Source: Firmicutes bacterium UBA5499 (GTDB lineage: Bacteria; Bacillota; DTU084). From it: a stretch of DNA of 6,177 nucleotides. Positions 5,528 to 6,177 of the stretch are shown piece after piece; the stretch's first letter is position 1; each line of letters starts with the position of its first letter. The position numbers were made by a program, and so were the translations under genes. The notes under the pieces are model-generated. The model did not search any database. It was not told the DNA's origin and saw only the letters and a program-made list of their open reading frames with translations. The stretch is from the NCBI GenBank assembly GCA_002426275.1, contig DIPB01000197.1, positions 14,125-20,301 of the forward strand, read 5' to 3'.

Positions 5528-6177
5528 ATGAAAAAAATTGATAAGCGCGTTTATTGGTTTGCTTTGGCAGTCGCCTTTTTGTTGCTCCTGACCATACCAT
5601 CCATAAATAACAAGGGTAAACGGAAAGAAGAGGCCTCGAGCGGAAAGGGGAAAGTTACTGTTGTCATAAGTGGCGGCCCTAAAGAGACGGATACAATTGA
5701 AGTAAAGCGAACGAAGGAAAAAATTGTCCGTTTCAATAAGGAGTATCCGGAAATCGAAATCCGCTGGACAGATCGTGGCTATTCCCCAGATTCTTTTACC
5801 ACAAGCATGATTGGAGGTACGGCTGAAGACGTAATTAACCTTTTTGCAACTGAAGGGTATATGGCGGATCGCGGCTATGCGTTAGATCTCTCTGAGATGA
5901 TAAATCAATGGAAATACAGCGCTCAGTTAAACCGGGAAATGTTGGAACCTTTCCGTCGCGGGGAGCGCTTTTATGCAATCGCTCGCAATGGTTATATCAT
6001 TGGCATGATCTATAATAAGAAACTGTTCAGGGAAGCTGGAATTGTCGAGCCGCCAACGAATTGGCATGAGCTAACGGCAGCGGCGAAGAAGATTACTAAT
6101 AGGAAAAAAGGAGTGGCAGGCTTCGGCGTTTTAGGCAAAGATGCAGAAGCTGGCTGGGGACTTCTGAATTTCGTCTG
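5528..6177 (+). CDS. Sugar ABC transporter solute-binding protein (family 1), cut by the right edge
   Basis: The frame is open from ATG 5528 to the window end, giving 216 residues of a protein usually 400-550 long. The N-terminus MKKIDKR is followed by one hydrophobic segment (about 9-25), then a charged linker (NNKGKRKEEASSGKGK, 27-42), then the binding fold. Family-1 (UgpB/MalE-type) features are VTVVISGG (43-50), FNKEYPEIEIRW (69-80), GTAEDVINLFA (97-107), YALDLSEMI (117-125), GYIIGMIYNKKLFREAGI (155-172), PPTNWHEL (175-182) and GVAGFGVLG (195-203). It would capture an oligosaccharide outside the membrane and pass it to permease subunits, which are probably encoded beyond the edge. Oddly, there is no lipobox cysteine and no cysteine at all in the visible part, so it may be held by an uncleaved N-terminal membrane segment instead of a lipid. 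The adjacent LacI-type gene is a likely regulator. Ligand unknown. Confidence 0.92.
   Translation, partial: MKKIDKRVYWFALAVAFLLLLTIPSINNKGKRKEEASSGKGKVTVVISGGPKETDTIEVKRTKEKIVRFNKEYPEIEIRWTDRGYSPDSFTTSMIGGTAEDVINLFATEGYMADRGYALDLSEMINQWKYSAQLNREMLEPFRRGERFYAIARNGYIIGMIYNKKLFREAGIVEPPTNWHELTAAAKKITNRKKGVAGFGVLGKDAEAGWGLLNFV

Overview
The window looks like a carbohydrate-utilisation locus from a Gram-positive, Firmicutes-type (Bacillota) bacterium. The reasons are strong purine-rich Shine-Dalgarno sites (GGGAGG, AAAGGA, AAAAGGAG), GTG starts, a LacI-family regulator, a consensus vegetative promoter, and an ABC-type sugar-binding protein with a Lys-rich N-terminus. I cannot name the genus. All genes are on the + strand.

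Layout. (1) Positions 1-3960 hold a tight three-gene operon: the 3' part of a DUF2264-family gene (runs off the left edge), a ThuA-like gene, and a 742-residue protein that resembles the (alpha/alpha)-toroid plus beta-sandwich polysaccharide lyases (heparinase II/III and alginate-lyase-like). Both gene junctions are exactly 14 nt and both downstream genes start with GTG behind a good ribosome-binding site. The operon ends in a very clear intrinsic terminator (3975-4007). (2) Positions 4008-4274 are an AT-rich regulatory region with a perfect 12-bp palindrome, GTTGCG repeats and two tandem promoters, one a perfect TTGACA-N17-TATAAT. (3) Positions 4275-5288 encode a LacI/GalR-type repressor with an unusual hinge. 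(4) Positions 5289-5527 are AT-rich and contain two inverted repeats. (5) From 5528 to the right edge runs the N-terminal 216 residues of an extracellular solute-binding protein, presumably the first gene of a sugar ABC-transport operon.

Likely joint role (inference). The binding protein and the transporter genes expected beyond the right edge would import an oligosaccharide. The three left-hand enzymes have no visible export signal where their N-termini can be seen, so they would process it inside the cell, and the LacI-type protein would sense the sugar and control one or both operons. The substrate cannot be read from the sequence; a uronic-acid-containing glycan is the best guess, from the lyase-like fold and DUF2264. 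There is no RNA gene, mobile element or CRISPR array that I can support.
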